Shown here piece by piece: positions 5,177-5,412 of a stretch of 5,412 nucleotides of DNA. Made by a program: the position numbers and the translations under genes. Within the stretch, counting starts at the first letter, position 1; each line of letters begins with the position of its first letter. The notes beneath the pieces were generated by a model. The model saw only the letters and a list, made by a program, of their open reading frames with translations. It did not search any database and had not been told where the DNA came from. The stretch is from Pelotomaculum sp. UBA1371 (lineage in GTDB: Bacteria; Bacillota; Desulfotomaculia; Desulfotomaculales; Pelotomaculaceae): the NCBI GenBank assembly GCA_002305915.1, contig DBRJ01000037.1, positions 3,648 through 9,059 of the forward strand, given 5' to 3'.

Positions 5177-5412
5177 ATGCCGGAAAATAATGAGTTGGTA
5201 AAGATGCTCCGCAATGTAATAAGTGAAGAAATGCAGACTTTTAGGCAAGAGTTCCGGTCCATCGTCCAGGAAGAGTTAAAGCCTGTCCATCAAGAATTAA
5301 ATCAGGTAAATTCCCGCCTCGACCAGGTAGATATCCGCCTTGACCAAGTTGATAACCGACTCAACCAGGTAGATAACCGCCTCGATCAAGTGGATAAACG
5401 CCTCGACCAAGT
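5177..5412 (+). CDS. Coiled-coil heptad-repeat protein, 5' part only (runs off the window)
   Basis: The first 78 codons of a rightward gene are visible. The N-terminus (MPENNELVKMLRNVISEEMQ) is predicted helical. It is followed by FRQEFRSIVQEELKPVHQELNQV and then a regular series of seven-residue units: SRLDQVD, IRLDQVD, NRLNQVD, NRLDQVD, KRLDQ. Leu and Val alternate at spacings of three and four, the a/d pattern of a coiled coil, while Asp, Arg, Gln and Asn fill the outer faces. There is no signal peptide or membrane segment so far. The ATG at 5177 is favoured because GGGAGAGGA (5157-5165) precedes it at 11 bases and the protein then starts MPENN. An in-frame ATG at 5126 with GGAAGGA at 5107-5113 would add 17 residues (MFNTVYTLFARERKSSP), but lies very close to the predicted transcript start. 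Function is unknown. Similar short heptad-rich proteins are common in clostridial genomes and in phages. Confidence 0.72.
   Translation, partial: MPENNELVKMLRNVISEEMQTFRQEFRSIVQEELKPVHQELNQVNSRLDQVDIRLDQVDNRLNQVDNRLDQVDKRLDQ
5294..5412 (+). repeat. 21-bp tandem repeat encoding coiled-coil heptads
   Basis: Units begin at 5315, 5336, 5357, 5378 and 5399 (the last cut by the window end), each 21 bases with a core of CGCCTCGACCAGGTAGATA or close variants. A degenerate unit precedes them at 5294-5314. Differences are mostly third-position or single-residue changes (Asp/Asn, Ile/Asn/Lys), so the array grew by duplication while the RL-x-QVD protein heptad was kept. The number of units may vary between strains. 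Confidence 0.85.

Noticed and set aside
5011..5262. 83-codon minus-strand frame across the divergent region
   Set aside because: It lies antisense to the coiled-coil gene and across the C9 run, without a binding site or recognisable motif.

Overview
The window looks like a chromosomal segment of a Gram-positive, probably anaerobic Firmicute of the Clostridia (Peptococcaceae/Desulfotomaculum-Pelotomaculum-like). This is an inference from strong purine-rich Shine-Dalgarno sites, frequent TTG/GTG starts, a small anaerobe-type nitroreductase, a PflX-like radical SAM protein and a TDT-family anion transporter. No mobile-element gene, tRNA, rRNA or CRISPR array is visible.

Layout. Bases 1-368 are AT-rich and hold no convincing gene. 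A 39-codon reading frame (369-488, +) has a good ribosome binding site and resembles the N-terminus of Cdd1-type helix-hairpin-helix proteins. It ends inside a perfect 11-bp inverted repeat (464-494) that is probably the terminator of the converging nitroreductase gene (517-1023, -). After a divergent intergenic region comes a truncated efflux-adaptor (HlyD/MacA-like) fragment (1323-1652, +), then an intact ten-helix TDT-family transporter (1724-2683, +). A 470-bp convergent intergenic region with two strong hairpins separates these from a leftward pair: a HisF-type cyclase (3154-3906, -) and, upstream of it, a COG1313/PflX-like radical SAM protein (4008-4925, -). The right edge holds the start of a rightward coiled-coil protein (from 5177) built on 21-bp/7-residue tandem repeats. 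It is divergent from the radical SAM gene across a region with a run of nine C and an 11-bp direct repeat.

How the genes work together. No clear pathway links them. The nitroreductase and TDT transporter are stand-alone accessory genes, and the adaptor fragment has lost its efflux partners. hisF stands apart from any other his gene in the window. It keeps its catalytic aspartates but differs at three of the four residues that form the ammonia gate in the Thermotoga enzyme, which is the most interesting point here. The radical SAM gene and hisF could be co-transcribed (97-bp gap), but a functional link is only a guess. I see no convincing evidence of a complete new multi-gene system.
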